Assembly (NCBI RefSeq): GCF_003024195.1
Contig: NZ_KZ679048.1
Location: 124,001 to 188,000, forward strand
Origin: Streptomyces dioscori
Lineage (GTDB): Bacteria > Actinomycetota > Actinomycetes > Streptomycetales > Streptomycetaceae
Length of the DNA stretch: 64,000 nt
Direction: 5' to 3'
The position numbers and the translations under genes were made by a program. Each line of letters starts with the position of its first letter. The first letter of the stretch is position 1. The notes below the pieces were generated by a model. The model saw nothing but the letters and a program-made list of their open reading frames with translations. It was not told where the DNA came from and did no database searches. Positions 44,662 through 54,387 of this stretch are shown in pieces.

Positions 44662-46101
44662 TCAGCCGGAGACCTCGGACCGGTCCCCGCCCCACAGCGT
44701 GTGGAACGACCCCTCCCGGTCGGTCCGCCGATACGTGTGCGCCCCGAAGAAGTCCCGCTGCCCCTGCGTGAGCGCCGCAGGCAACCGCTCCGCGCGCAGC
44801 GCGTCGTAGTACGCGAGCGCCGCCGCGAACCCGGGCGTCGGAACACCCTGCTGCACGGCGGAGACGAGCACCGCGCGCCAGTCGTCCTGCGCCGCCGCGA
44901 TCTCCTGCGCGAACGTGTCGTCGGAGAGCAGGCTCGGCAGATCGGCGCGCGCGTCGTACGCGGCCCGGATCCGGTCGAGGAACGCCGCCCGGATGATGCA
45001 GCCCCCGCGCCAGATCGACGCGACGGCGCCCAGGTCGATGTTCCAGTCGTACTCGGCGCTGCCGGCCGAGACCTCGTGGAAGCCCTGCGTGTAGGACACG
45101 ATCTTCGACGCGTACAGCGCCTGCTCCACCTGGTCCGCGAAGGCCGACGCCTCGGACTCGCTCAGCGCCGTCGCCGAAGGGCCGGCGAGCCCGCGCGAGG
45201 CCTCGCGCAGCGCGCTGTGGCCCGACAGCGACCGGGCGAAGACCGCCTCGGCGATGCCCGACACCGGAACGCCCAGGTCGAGGGCGATCTGCACGGTCCA
45301 GCGGCCCGTGCCCTTCTGCTCGGCCTGGTCCTGGACGACGTCCACGAACGGCTTGCCCGTCGCCGCGTCCACGTGGGACAGGACCTCGGCGGTGATCTCG
45401 ATCAGGTACGAGTCGAGCCGCCCGGTGTTCCAGGTGCGGAAGATGTCGGCGATCTGCGCCGGGGAGTAGCCCGCCACGTCACGCAGCAGCTGGTACGCCT
45501 CGCCGATCAGCTGCATGTCGGCGTACTCGATGCCGTTGTGCACCATCTTCACGAAGTGCCCGGCGCCGTCGGGGCCGACATGGGTGACACACGGAGAGCC
45601 GTCCTCGGCCTTCGCGGAGATCTTCTCCAGCATCGGGCCCAGCGACTCGTACGACTCGACCGGGCCGCCCGGCATGATGCTGGGGCCGTTGAGCGCGCCC
45701 TCCTCGCCGCCGGAGATGCCCGCGCCGACGAAGTGGATGCCCTGCTCGCGCAGCTCGCGCTCCCGGCGCCGGGTGTCCGCGAAGTGCGCGTTGCCGCCAT
45801 CGATGATCATGTCGCCGGGCTCCAGGAGCGGGGCGAACTCCTGGATCACCGCGTCGGTCGGCTCACCGGCCTTCACCATGATCACCAGGCGGCGGGGCCG
45901 CTCCAGCGCGGCCACGAACTCCTTGGCCGTCTCCGTCGCGATGAAGTCGCCCTCACTGCCGAACTCCTCCACCAGCGCGTGCGTGCGCGCCGCCGTCCGG
46001 TTGTGCAGGGCGACGGCGTATCCGTTCCGCGCGAAGTTACGGGCGAGATTGCGCCCCATCACCGCGAGTCCCGTGACGCCGATCTGCGCTGAGTTGCTCA
46101 T
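44662..46101 (-). CDS. gnd: 6-phosphogluconate dehydrogenase (decarboxylating)
   Basis: 479 aa. Pentose phosphate pathway; converts 6-phosphogluconate to ribulose 5-phosphate with NADP+. N-terminal VTGLAVMGRNLARNFA, IIDGGNAHF, the substrate motif GISGGEEGALNGPSIMPGG, KMVHNGIEYADMQL (catalytic Lys), and the C-terminal RGGCIIRAAFL. Full length. ATG start. It is divergent from the Rpf-like gene, sharing a 317-bp upstream region. Confidence 0.96.
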   Translation of the reverse strand: MSNSAQIGVTGLAVMGRNLARNFARNGYAVALHNRTAARTHALVEEFGSEGDFIATETAKEFVAALERPRRLVIMVKAGEPTDAVIQEFAPLLEPGDMIIDGGNAHFADTRRRERELREQGIHFVGAGISGGEEGALNGPSIMPGGPVESYESLGPMLEKISAKAEDGSPCVTHVGPDGAGHFVKMVHNGIEYADMQLIGEAYQLLRDVAGYSPAQIADIFRTWNTGRLDSYLIEITAEVLSHVDAATGKPFVDVVQDQAEQKGTGRWTVQIALDLGVPVSGIAEAVFARSLSGHSALREASRGLAGPSATALSESEASAFADQVEQALYASKIVSYTQGFHEVSAGSAEYDWNIDLGAVASIWRGGCIIRAAFLDRIRAAYDARADLPSLLSDDTFAQEIAAAQDDWRAVLVSAVQQGVPTPGFAAALAYYDALRAERLPAALTQGQRDFFGAHTYRRTDREGSFHTLWGGDRSEVSG

Positions 46102-46418
46102 ACGGTTTGGCTCCTAAGATCCTGAATCAGTGGTGCCGGTCCTGCCCGCCAGTATTGACCCACCGACCATCCTGACTTGCCGGTTCTCCGACCGCACATC
46201 CTGCCTTGCCGACGTTGTGTACGCAGAAGAGGCGTCCTCGCCTCAGCCTCCCGGCGAACTTCACCCCCGCGGCTGCCACCGGTATGGACATCAACCGCCG
46301 TGAACGAAGGGGCATTCCTGGTCACTTGGCGGGATAGGGAGGCTGATTGCCCTCTTGTCATGGCCTGTTAGCAGCGTTTACTTTTGCCGCTCCTGACGCT
46401 TGTTTAGGGGGCACCTTC
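46102..46418. other. Divergent intergenic region between gnd and the Rpf-like gene
   Basis: 317 bp with no gene. A 15-bp direct repeat CATCCTG-CTTGCCG (46168-46182 and 46197-46211, one mismatch, 29 bp apart) may be a paired binding site. I did not find the conserved blocks of the c-di-AMP (ydaO) riboswitch that controls some Streptomyces rpf genes. Confidence 0.5.
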
Positions 46419-47615
46419 ATGGCCGTACGCGGTCGGCACCGCCGGTATCAGCCCAACAGGATCAACCGCGCGTCACTCACTGTCACGGTGGGCGGTGCCG
46501 GAATGGCGATACCGCTCATCGGGACCGGCGTCGCGAACGCGGCCGACGTGGACACGTGGAACAAGGTCGCCGCCTGTGAGTCCACGAACAACTGGAACAT
46601 CAACACGGGCAACGGCTACTACGGCGGACTCCAGTTCAGCCAGTCCACCTGGGAGGCCTACGGCGGCCGGGCCTATGCCGCCCGCGCCGACCTCGCCACC
46701 AAGGACCAGCAGATAGCCGTCGCCGAGAAGGTCCTGGACGGTCAGGGGCCGGGTGCCTGGCCCACCTGCTCGCAGCGGGCGGGGCTCACGCGCGGTGGCG
46801 ACAGCCCCGACATCAGCCCCTCGGGCACCTCCACGCAGACCGCCAAGCGCAAGGTCGACGTACAGCCGCAGACGACTCCCCAGTCCCGGGCCGGGACCGC
46901 CGAGATGTACACGGTCGTGCACGGCGACACGCTCTCCGAGATCGCCGGCACCCGCAAGATACCCGGCGGCTGGCGCCAGTTGTACGAAGCCAACCGCAGG
47001 ACCGTCGGCGCCGACCCGGACCTGATCGTGCCCGGCCAGCGGCTGAGCCTGCACGGCAAGGCACCCGGTGCGAACAGCACCTCCACGTCGTCGTCCGGCA
47101 AGGCGCAGACGAAGGACAAGAAGGAGAAGCAGGAGAAGCGGGACAGGAAGGGTAAGGAGAAGGCCGAGAAGGCCGAGGAGAAGTCCGAGAAGAAGACCCA
47201 CTCGGCCACCCACACCCTCACCGCCCCGGTGGCCGCCGGTACCGGCACCCCGTACCACGCCGCGGGTTCCTCCTGGTCGAAGGGCTACCACACGGGCGTC
47301 GACTTCCCGGTGCCGACCGGTACGTCCGTCAAGTCGGTCGGGGCGGGCAGCGTCGTGACCGCCGGTTGGGGCGGATCCTTCGGCTACCAGGTGGTGATCC
47401 GGCACGGCGACGGCCGCTACACCCAGTACGCCCACCTGTCCGCGATCTCCGTGAAGGCCGGGCAGGGCGTCGGGGCCGGCCAGCGCATCGGCCGGTCCGG
47501 CTCCACGGGCAACAGTTCGGGCCCGCATCTGCACTTCGAGGTGCGGACGGGGCCCGGTTTCGGCAGCGACGTCGATCCGGTCGCCTACCTGCGCGCCGGC
47601 GGAGTAAGGATCTGA
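46419..47615 (+). CDS. Secreted Rpf-like transglycosylase with LysM and M23 peptidase domains
   Basis: 398 aa. A signal peptide ends near GVANA-ADVDTW. The first domain is a resuscitation-promoting-factor-like transglycosylase (CESTNNWNINTGNGYYGGLQFSQSTWEAYGG, with the catalytic Glu in CES). A LysM domain follows (YTVVHGDTLSEIAG...LIVPGQRLSL, about 165-215). After a highly charged Lys/Glu linker (about 225-265) comes an M23 zinc endopeptidase (HTGVDFPV, YTQYAHLSAI, GPHLHFEVRTG). It should cut both glycan and peptide parts of peptidoglycan, for growth, spore germination or turnover. The ATG at 46419 follows TTAGGGGG. The combination of all three modules is notable. Confidence 0.93.
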   Translation: MAVRGRHRRYQPNRINRASLTVTVGGAGMAIPLIGTGVANAADVDTWNKVAACESTNNWNINTGNGYYGGLQFSQSTWEAYGGRAYAARADLATKDQQIAVAEKVLDGQGPGAWPTCSQRAGLTRGGDSPDISPSGTSTQTAKRKVDVQPQTTPQSRAGTAEMYTVVHGDTLSEIAGTRKIPGGWRQLYEANRRTVGADPDLIVPGQRLSLHGKAPGANSTSTSSSGKAQTKDKKEKQEKRDRKGKEKAEKAEEKSEKKTHSATHTLTAPVAAGTGTPYHAAGSSWSKGYHTGVDFPVPTGTSVKSVGAGSVVTAGWGGSFGYQVVIRHGDGRYTQYAHLSAISVKAGQGVGAGQRIGRSGSTGNSSGPHLHFEVRTGPGFGSDVDPVAYLRAGGVRI

Positions 47616-47657
47616 CCTGCGGAATGGGGATCTGACCGTCCGCGTCAGGATTTGACG

Positions 47658-49088
47658 TCAGGATTTGACGCAGGAGCGCAGCACCATCGGGGCGGGCAGC
47701 AGGGGCAGGCACGGAAGGCCGTAGTAGAGGCCTTCCGGCCACGCCACCTCGTCCGGGCCGTCCGGTACGTCGCCGGGCGGCGGGGGCCCGTTGGATCCGG
47801 GCGGCGGCACCAGGGCCGCCTCGCGTGCGGCGGCGAGCATCCCACCGGCCGCCACCGGCGACCCCTCCCGGCCGCCGGGCACCCCGGCCCCGGGCGGGCG
47901 CGAGCGGTCACGTTCGCCATGGCCCGTGCGCGCGGCCGGTGCGACAGGCTCGCTCCGTACCGCAGGCACCGTGAACGATTCTTCGCGTGCACCCATCGGC
48001 GTATACGCCTTGTCCCGCACGCCAGAGGAGATCCGCCGCTCGGCGGAGCCGGAGCCGGAGCCCGGGGCCGAAGCGGAGACCGTGGGCCGCTCGGGAGGAA
48101 AAAGCGCGGTGGCCTGCTCCAAAGGACTCGGCACGGCCTCCGGAGCCACGGCCCGGGACACGTCCTGGGCCGTTTCCCGGGCCGCGTCCGCGGCCATGGG
48201 TGCCGCTCCGGCAGCCGACGGAACCGACGTGGCGGGCGCGACCGGCCGCGTACGCTCCGAGCCGCTGATCCGCTCCGTGGTGAGCAGGATCAGGCCGCCC
48301 GCGGCGACGACTCCGCAGCCGAGGGCGAGCATCGTGCCCGTCTCGCCGTAGCGGAACGTCTCGCCGAACATCGTGATACCCACCGCGGCGGCCACGATCG
48401 GGTTCACGACGGTCAGCGTCGCCAGCGGGGCCGCGAGTCCGGCGCCCCGGTAGGAGGCCTGCGACAGCAGCATTCCGGCGGTCGCCAGCACGCCGATCAC
48501 GGCGAGGCTCGGCAGATCGGCGAGTGTGACTCCACCGGTCCAGTCCACCGCCACGGTCTTGGTGAACACCGACGACATACCGAAGGCGACACCCGCCGCG
48601 ATCGCCAGCAGCACACTGCGCACGGCCGGGTGCCGGTGCGCGGCGCGGGCCGCCGTCATCAGCGCCACCACCGCACCGCCGGTGACCAGGGCCACCACGA
48701 CGCGCTGGGTGCTGTTCAGCGACTGCGAGTCGGCGGTGCCGACCAGCGCCAGGATCCCGGCCAGACCGACCGTCGCCATGATCGCGCCGCGCCAGGCGGT
48801 CGCCCCGGCCCTGCGGCGGACGAACACGGCCGCCATGGGCAGCGCGAACACGATGGTCAGCGCGCCCAGCGGCTGCACCAGGCTGAGCGGCCCGTAGGCC
48901 AGCGCCACGACGTGCAGCAGTCCGCCGAGCGCGTTGAGACCGACCGCGACCCACCAGGCGAGCTGGCGCATGGGCGCGTACGTACGGTCGGGCGTGGTCG
49001 CCGCGACACGTTCCTGCACGATGGCCCCGCCCGCGTAGGCGACGGCGGAGACGAGGGAGAGGACCACAGACAGCACTAGTGCGCTCAT
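47658..49088 (-). CDS. EamA/DMT-type transporter with a long disordered C-terminus
   Basis: 476 aa. The first 290 residues have ten hydrophobic segments arranged as two EamA-like repeats (LSLVSAVAYAGGAIVQERVA, then LVQPLGALTIVFALPMAAVF; VNPIVAAAVGITMFGETF). The rest (about 290-476) is a Pro/Ala/Gly/Glu-rich tail, probably disordered and cytoplasmic, ending LPLLPAPMVLRSCVKS. The transported compound is unknown. Many Streptomyces homologues have such tails. ATG start. Confidence 0.85.
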   Translation of the reverse strand: MSALVLSVVLSLVSAVAYAGGAIVQERVAATTPDRTYAPMRQLAWWVAVGLNALGGLLHVVALAYGPLSLVQPLGALTIVFALPMAAVFVRRRAGATAWRGAIMATVGLAGILALVGTADSQSLNSTQRVVVALVTGGAVVALMTAARAAHRHPAVRSVLLAIAAGVAFGMSSVFTKTVAVDWTGGVTLADLPSLAVIGVLATAGMLLSQASYRGAGLAAPLATLTVVNPIVAAAVGITMFGETFRYGETGTMLALGCGVVAAGGLILLTTERISGSERTRPVAPATSVPSAAGAAPMAADAARETAQDVSRAVAPEAVPSPLEQATALFPPERPTVSASAPGSGSGSAERRISSGVRDKAYTPMGAREESFTVPAVRSEPVAPAARTGHGERDRSRPPGAGVPGGREGSPVAAGGMLAAAREAALVPPPGSNGPPPPGDVPDGPDEVAWPEGLYYGLPCLPLLPAPMVLRSCVKS

Positions 49089-49310
49089 GTGTCTCTCCTC
49101 TGCGTGTGGCGGACGCGCTCCGGCGGGTGCAGAGTCCGGTGCGGCGAACGGTCGGCTTCCATGGTGATGACGATCCCTTGCGAAAGGTCCCGTGTCGTCG
49201 TACCTGAGCAGTCATTGGGTCCTACTGCCGATGGAGTACGTCTTGGACCGAGTCCTCCCCAGGTCGGGTGACACGAAGTACAACCCGCACTCGGGCGCCG
49301 TTATGCCCCC

Positions 49311-50096
49311 TTGGTGTACTTGTTCTTCGTGAATCTCGATCCGGACCTCAAGCGGCTCGCCGCTCTCGAAGGTTTCTTCGCCCTGCGCACGGGACGGTCC
49401 CGCCCGCGCACGGGCCGGCCGCCGCTGCCGACGCTCGCCGAGGTCTACGCGACGCCGGGCGTCACCGAGGGGCGTCGAGGGGACGAGGCGGCGGATCCGC
49501 TCGGTTTCCGCGTCCGCAAGGTCGTCCGGCTGCTGGCCGCGCCCGAGGTGCGCGTCGGGGTGTCCGTGGCGCAGCAGGGGCTCGCCGCCCGGCTGTGGTC
49601 CGTGGCTCTCGGCGCGGCCGTGCTCTACGGGCGGGTGCCCGACCTCGACCCGCGCCTGCTGCACTGGGACGCCGACGGCAGCGCCCCCGACGACCTGTGG
49701 CTGTCGCGGGTGCGCGCCCTGCCCGGCGACGCGGCGACCATCCGACGCCTCGTGCACCACGGTCACCTGGAACCCCTCGCGGCGGCGCTGCGCGCCCGCC
49801 ACCCGGTGGCCGAGGGGCTGCTGTGGGGCAACGCGGCCTCCGCCCTCGCGAGCACCGCCCGCCTGCTCGACGGCTGGGCCGCCGCCCACGGCCGTACGGA
49901 CGTACGCGACCGCGTACGGGCCCTCGCCGCCGAGCTCCTCGGCCACCCCGACCTGCGGGACACCGGAACCCTGGACGGAATCGCCTTCCGCCGACGCAGT
50001 TGCTGCCTCTATTACCGGGTACCCGGTGGCGGGGTGTGCGGCGACTGCTGCTTCAGGCGGACGCCGCGCTCTTCCCTGACCGACCCATCTGGGTGA
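49311..50096 (+). CDS. (2Fe-2S)-binding FhuF-like C-terminal domain protein
   Basis: Up to 261 aa. The C-terminus has CCLYYRVPGGGVCGDCCF: Cys-Cys-x10-Cys-x2-Cys is the (2Fe-2S) motif of ferric siderophore reductase FhuF and related proteins. The rest has LGFRVRKVVRLLAAPEVRVGVSVAQQGLAARLWSVALGAAVLYG and a central region that fits the FhuF-like (ferric iron reductase) fold. It probably reduces ferric siderophores or is a similar reductase. The start is uncertain: TTG 49311, GTG 49314 and GTG 49329 are in frame, none with a good ribosome site. Not obviously next to siderophore genes. Confidence 0.8.
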   Translation: MVYLFFVNLDPDLKRLAALEGFFALRTGRSRPRTGRPPLPTLAEVYATPGVTEGRRGDEAADPLGFRVRKVVRLLAAPEVRVGVSVAQQGLAARLWSVALGAAVLYGRVPDLDPRLLHWDADGSAPDDLWLSRVRALPGDAATIRRLVHHGHLEPLAAALRARHPVAEGLLWGNAASALASTARLLDGWAAAHGRTDVRDRVRALAAELLGHPDLRDTGTLDGIAFRRRSCCLYYRVPGGGVCGDCCFRRTPRSSLTDPSG

Positions 50097-50133
50097 CCAT
50101 GTGGGAACCAGCCGCAGAGACAGGGGGTTCCGG

Positions 50134-51285
50134 GTGCGAGTGGGACTGCTGACCCGGGAATATCCGCCGGACGTGTACGGCGGGGCGGGAGTCCATGTCG
50201 AGTTCCTCGCCCGGGAGCTGAGGCCGCTCACCGACCTGGGCGTGCACTGCTGGGGGGAGGGCGCCGGCGGCGGGGTGGTCCGGCACCGGCCCTGGCCCGT
50301 GCTCGACGGTGCCAACGACGCGTTGCGCACCTTCTCCGTGGACCTGTCGATGGCCGCCGCGCTGGAGGACCGCGACCTCGTCCACTCGCACACCTGGTAC
50401 GCGAACCTCGCCGGCCACCTCGCGAAGCTGCAGTACGGCATCCCGCACGTCATGACCGCCCACTCGCTGGAGCCGCTGCGCCCCTGGAAGGCCGAGCAAC
50501 TGGGCGGCGGCTACGCCCTCTCCAGCTGGGCCGAGCGCACCGCGATCGAGTCGGCCGACGGCGTGATCGCCGTCTCCGGGGCCATGCGCGAGGACATCCT
50601 CGGCTGCTATCCGTCCCTGGACCCGGCCAGGGTGCACATCGTGCACAACGGCATCGACACGAGTCTCTACCGCCCGGACCACGGCACGGACGTCCTGGAA
50701 CGGCTCGGCATCGACACCGCGCGGCCGTACGTGCTGTTCGTGGGCCGCATCACCCGGCAGAAGGGCGTGCCGCACCTCCTGCGCGCGGTGCGCGACATCG
50801 ACCCCGCCGCACAGGTCGTGCTCTGCGCGGGCGCGCCGGACACCCCCGAGATCGACCAGGAGTTCCGTGTCCTCTTCGAGGAGCTGAGCCGGGTCCGCGA
50901 GGGAGTGCACTGGATCCCGCAGATGCTGCCCCGCCCCGAGGTCATCCAACTCCTCACCCACGCCGCGGTGTTCGTCTGCCCCTCGGTCTACGAGCCCCTC
51001 GGCATCGTCAACCTGGAGGCGATGGCCTGCGGAACCCCGGTGGTCGCCTCCCGGGTCGGCGGTATCCCGGAGGTCGTTGAGGACGGCGAAACCGGGGTAC
51101 TGGTGTCCGTGGACGAGGACTTCGAGACAGGACTCGCGCAGGCGCTGGACTCGGTCCTCGGGGATGCCGGGGCCGCCCGGCGGATGGGCGAGGCCGGACG
51201 GCAGCGCGCGGTGGGGGAGTTCGGCTGGGACGCCGTCGCCCGGCGGACGGTCCGGCTCTACGAGGAGATCCTCAAACAGGCGTAG
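50134..51285 (+). CDS. glgA: Glycogen/ADP-glucose-type glucosyltransferase (GlgA)
   Basis: 383 aa, actinobacterial GT4-type glycogen synthase. N-terminal RVGLLTREYPPDVYGGAGVHVEFLARELR; C-terminal LFVGRITRQKGVPHLLRAVRD and EPLGIVNLEAMACGTPVVAS. In mycobacteria the equivalent enzyme (GlgM) makes maltose-1-phosphate from ADP-glucose, so that chemistry is possible here. The GTG at 50134 follows AGGGGG. The ADP-glucose pyrophosphorylase gene follows 51 bp downstream in the same direction. Confidence 0.9.
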   Translation: MRVGLLTREYPPDVYGGAGVHVEFLARELRPLTDLGVHCWGEGAGGGVVRHRPWPVLDGANDALRTFSVDLSMAAALEDRDLVHSHTWYANLAGHLAKLQYGIPHVMTAHSLEPLRPWKAEQLGGGYALSSWAERTAIESADGVIAVSGAMREDILGCYPSLDPARVHIVHNGIDTSLYRPDHGTDVLERLGIDTARPYVLFVGRITRQKGVPHLLRAVRDIDPAAQVVLCAGAPDTPEIDQEFRVLFEELSRVREGVHWIPQMLPRPEVIQLLTHAAVFVCPSVYEPLGIVNLEAMACGTPVVASRVGGIPEVVEDGETGVLVSVDEDFETGLAQALDSVLGDAGAARRMGEAGRQRAVGEFGWDAVARRTVRLYEEILKQA

Positions 51286-51336
51286 TCCGGTCTGCCGGAA
51301 GGCAGGCCCGGATCAATGAGGGTTAGGGGAGCGGCC

Positions 51337-52557
51337 ATGCGTCGTGGTGGACCTTCGGTGCTCGGAATCGTGCTGGCGGGCGGGGAAGGCAAACGCCTGA
51401 TGCCCCTCACCGCGGACCGTGCCAAACCAGCGGTCACGTTCGGAGGCACGTACCGCCTCGTCGACTTCGTACTGTCGAATCTCGTCAACGCGGACATTCT
51501 GCGCATCTGCGTGCTGACGCAGTACAAGTCGCACTCGCTCGACCGGCACGTCACCACGACCTGGCGGATGTCCAGCCTGCTGGGCAACTACGTGACGCCG
51601 GTCCCGGCCCAGCAACGCCTCGGCCCGCGCTGGTACCTGGGCAGCGCCGACGCGATCCTGCAGTCCCTGAACCTCGTGTACGACGAGCAGCCCGAGTACG
51701 TGGCGGTGTTCGGCGCCGACCACGTCTACCGCATGGATCCGCGCCAGATGCTCGCCCAGCACATCGACAGCGGGGCGGGGGTGACCGTGGCCGGTATCCG
51801 GGTCCCGCGGACGGAGTCGTCGTCCTTCGGCGTCATCACCCCGGGCACGGACGGGCAGACGGTGGAACGTTTCCTGGAGAAGCCCGCGAACCCGCCCGGA
51901 CTGCACGACGACCCCGAGTGCGTCTTCGCCTCCATGGGCAACTACATCTTCACCACGAAGGCCCTGATAGAGGCGCTGCAGCGGGACGCCGAGGACGCGA
52001 ACTCCGTGCACGACATGGGCGGTTCGATCCTCCCCCAGCTCACCGACCGCGGCGAGGCCGGGCTCTACGACTTCAGCGACAACCACGTGCCCGGCGAGAC
52101 CACCCGCGACCAGGGCTACTGGCGTGACGTGGGCACCCTCGACGCGTACTACGACGCCCATATGGACCTGATCGCCGAGCGGCCCGCCTTCAACCTCTTC
52201 AACCGGAGCTGGCCCATCTACACCAGCTCGGGCCAGCTCTCCCCGGCCCGGTTCAACGCGGGCGGCATCGCGAGCGAGTCGATCATCAGCGCGGGCTGCC
52301 TCATCCGGGGGCAGGTCACGCGCTCGGTACTCTCCCCGGGTGTCCTCGTCGACCCGGGAGCGGTCGTCCAGGGGTCGATCCTCCACGACAACGTGCACAT
52401 CGGACGGGGCGCGGTCGTGCGCGGCGCGGTCCTCGACAAGAACGTGCAGGTACCGCCGGGCGCGACCATAGGCGTCAATCCGGAACGGGACCGGGAGCTC
52501 TACACGGTCTCCAAGGACGGCGTGATAGCCCTCGGCAAGGGCCAGCAGGTGCCGTAG
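51337..52557 (+). CDS. glgC: Glucose-1-phosphate adenylyltransferase
   Basis: 406 aa. Makes ADP-glucose from glucose-1-phosphate and ATP. GIVLAGGEGKRLMPLTADRAKPAVTFGG, ADHVYRMDP, the FLEKP motif and a left-handed beta-helix C-terminus (VVQGSILHDNVHIGRGAVVRGAVLDKNVQVPPG). The ATG at 51337 is preferred (AGGGGAG upstream); ATG 51316 is in frame but has no such site. It supplies the donor for the GT upstream. Confidence 0.95.
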   Translation: MRRGGPSVLGIVLAGGEGKRLMPLTADRAKPAVTFGGTYRLVDFVLSNLVNADILRICVLTQYKSHSLDRHVTTTWRMSSLLGNYVTPVPAQQRLGPRWYLGSADAILQSLNLVYDEQPEYVAVFGADHVYRMDPRQMLAQHIDSGAGVTVAGIRVPRTESSSFGVITPGTDGQTVERFLEKPANPPGLHDDPECVFASMGNYIFTTKALIEALQRDAEDANSVHDMGGSILPQLTDRGEAGLYDFSDNHVPGETTRDQGYWRDVGTLDAYYDAHMDLIAERPAFNLFNRSWPIYTSSGQLSPARFNAGGIASESIISAGCLIRGQVTRSVLSPGVLVDPGAVVQGSILHDNVHIGRGAVVRGAVLDKNVQVPPGATIGVNPERDRELYTVSKDGVIALGKGQQVP

Positions 52558-52624
52558 GGAGCCTTCGCCCGAGCCCGCCGAGAGGTGAGGTCGGCCACTC
52601 GGGAATGCCTCCTGGGTCACACAG

Positions 52625-52661
52625 GTCCCGCTCGTGTCGCTGGTAGCGGCGGGAGCGGGAC
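52625..52661. terminator. Terminator-like hairpin after glgC
   Basis: GTCCCGCTC pairs with GAGCGGGAC (9 bp), with an inner CGCT/AGCG stem, followed by TTAATCTGCTGTT. It lies about 70 bp after the glgC stop. Confidence 0.7.
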
Positions 52662-52763
52662 TTAATCTGCTGTTAACTGAGCGTAGCTTGATCGTACTTG
52701 ACCGTAATCGTCCGGCCGGGATTGACTGCTGGCTCACCCGTCGCCGACGAGAGAGTCAAGCCA

Positions 52764-54152
52764 TTGCATACGAGGCCCTCTGACTCCGACCTTCTCGCAC
52801 CACTCGACCTGGCGTTCTGGAACATCGAATCCCGCGAGCACCCCATGCACCTCGGAGCACTGGGGATCTTCGCGGCCACGTCGCCCGCCGCGGGCCGGCA
52901 CGCGGCCGACCTGCTCGCGGCCCGCGCGGCCGGCGTACCCGGGCTGCGCATGCGGATCCGCGACATCTGGCAGCCGCTCGACATCCGGCAGGCGTCGGGG
53001 TTCGATCTGCGCCGGCCGCTCGCCTTCGGCGGCGCCGCCCGTGAGGCCGCCCCCGACTTCGAGCCGCTCGACCACGTCCGGCTGCACGCCCCCGCCGCCG
53101 ACTTCCACGCCGTCGCCGGCGCGCTCATGCAGCGGCCCCTGGAGCGCGGCAGACCTCCGTGGGAGGCCCACGTCGTGCCCGGCGTGGACGGTACCTCCTT
53201 CGCCGTGCTGTTCAAGTTCCACCACGCGCTGGCCGACGGGCTGCGGGCCCTGGCACTCGCGGCAGCCGTCCTCGACCCCATGGACATGCCGGCGCCCCGC
53301 CCGCGCCCCGCGGAACCGGCGCGCGGCACCCTCGCCGGCCTTGTCCCCGATGTGACGAAGCTGCCCGGACTGGTCCGCGGCGCCCTCTCCGACGTGGGCC
53401 GGGCCCTCGACATCGGCGCCTCCGTCGCCCGCGCCACCTGGGACGTACGGTCCTCGCCCGCCCTGGTCTCGAAGCCCACCGGCACCCGCCGGGTCGCGGG
53501 CGTCGCGGTGGAACTCGACGAGATCCACACGATCCGCAAGAGCGTGGGCGGCACCGTCAACGACGTCCTCATCGCCGTCGTCGCGGGCGCCCTGCGCCGC
53601 TGGCTCGACGAGCGCGGTGACGGCAGCGAAGGGGTGTCGCCCCGGGCGCTGATCCCGGTCTCCCGACGGCGCCCGCGCACCGCGCACCCGCAGGGGAACC
53701 GGCTCTCCGGGTACCTGATACGGCTTCCCGTCGACGACCCCGACCCGCTCGCGCGGCTCGCCACCGTGCGGACGGCCATGAACCACAACAAGGACGCGGG
53801 GCCCCACCGGGGCGCGGGCGCCGTCGCCCTGCTCGCCGACCACGTCCCGGCCATCGGCCACCGGCTCGGCATGCCCGTCGTCGGCCAGGCGGCCCGGCTC
53901 CTCTTCGACATCCTGGTCACCAGCGTGCCGCTGCCCAGCCTCGGCATGACGCTCGGCGGCTGCCCGCTGACCGAGGTCTACCCGCTCGCCCCGCTGGCCC
54001 GCGGCCAGGCCCTCGCGGTCGCGGTGTCGACGTTCCGCGGACGCGTCCACTACGGGCTCGTCGCCGACGCGGAGGCCGTCCCGGACCTCGACCTGCTGGC
54101 CAAGTCGCTCACGGTGGAGGTGGCGGAACTGAACGCCGCCTGCGTGTCCTGA
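52764..54152 (+). CDS. Wax ester synthase/diacylglycerol acyltransferase (WS/DGAT)
   Basis: About 462 aa. Makes wax esters or triacylglycerol from acyl-CoA. The catalytic HHALADG occurs near residue 155. N-terminal LLAPLDLAFWNIESREHPMHLGALGIF, PPWEAHVVPG and a C-terminal LVTSVPLPSLGMTLGG are typical. The frame is open from TTG 52698, but that stretch is AT-rich and promoter-like; TTG 52764 has GAGAGA upstream and starts just before the conserved block. No ATG or GTG start is available. Triacylglycerol is a main carbon store in Streptomyces, next to glycogen made by the preceding genes. Confidence 0.9.
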   Translation: MHTRPSDSDLLAPLDLAFWNIESREHPMHLGALGIFAATSPAAGRHAADLLAARAAGVPGLRMRIRDIWQPLDIRQASGFDLRRPLAFGGAAREAAPDFEPLDHVRLHAPAADFHAVAGALMQRPLERGRPPWEAHVVPGVDGTSFAVLFKFHHALADGLRALALAAAVLDPMDMPAPRPRPAEPARGTLAGLVPDVTKLPGLVRGALSDVGRALDIGASVARATWDVRSSPALVSKPTGTRRVAGVAVELDEIHTIRKSVGGTVNDVLIAVVAGALRRWLDERGDGSEGVSPRALIPVSRRRPRTAHPQGNRLSGYLIRLPVDDPDPLARLATVRTAMNHNKDAGPHRGAGAVALLADHVPAIGHRLGMPVVGQAARLLFDILVTSVPLPSLGMTLGGCPLTEVYPLAPLARGQALAVAVSTFRGRVHYGLVADAEAVPDLDLLAKSLTVEVAELNAACVS

Positions 54153-54387
54153 GACACATCGCGCGGGTCTGCGCGGGTCCGCTCGGCTCCGGTGGATATC
54201 CGGAGGGCCGTGTACGGGCTGTGTCCGGACTGCGTTCCACGGGCCCGCGAGAGGCCGGGCGCCGGTCCGCGAGAGGCCGGTGATCATCACGGGTTTGGTG
54301 CCTTTGCCCTGTGCTCCGTAAAATTCCGCCTTCGGAGGCGAGCGCGGTTCGAGCGCCGCGCGAGAAACCCTAGGAACGGCAACGGCG

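Noticed and set aside
46102..46418. c-di-AMP (ydaO) riboswitch upstream of the Rpf-like gene
   Set aside because: Expected from Streptomyces rpf biology, but the conserved riboswitch blocks were not found.
54187..54205. CTCCGG/CCGGAG hairpin after the WS/DGAT gene as a terminator
   Set aside because: Six-bp stem only, no T-run; too weak to annotate.
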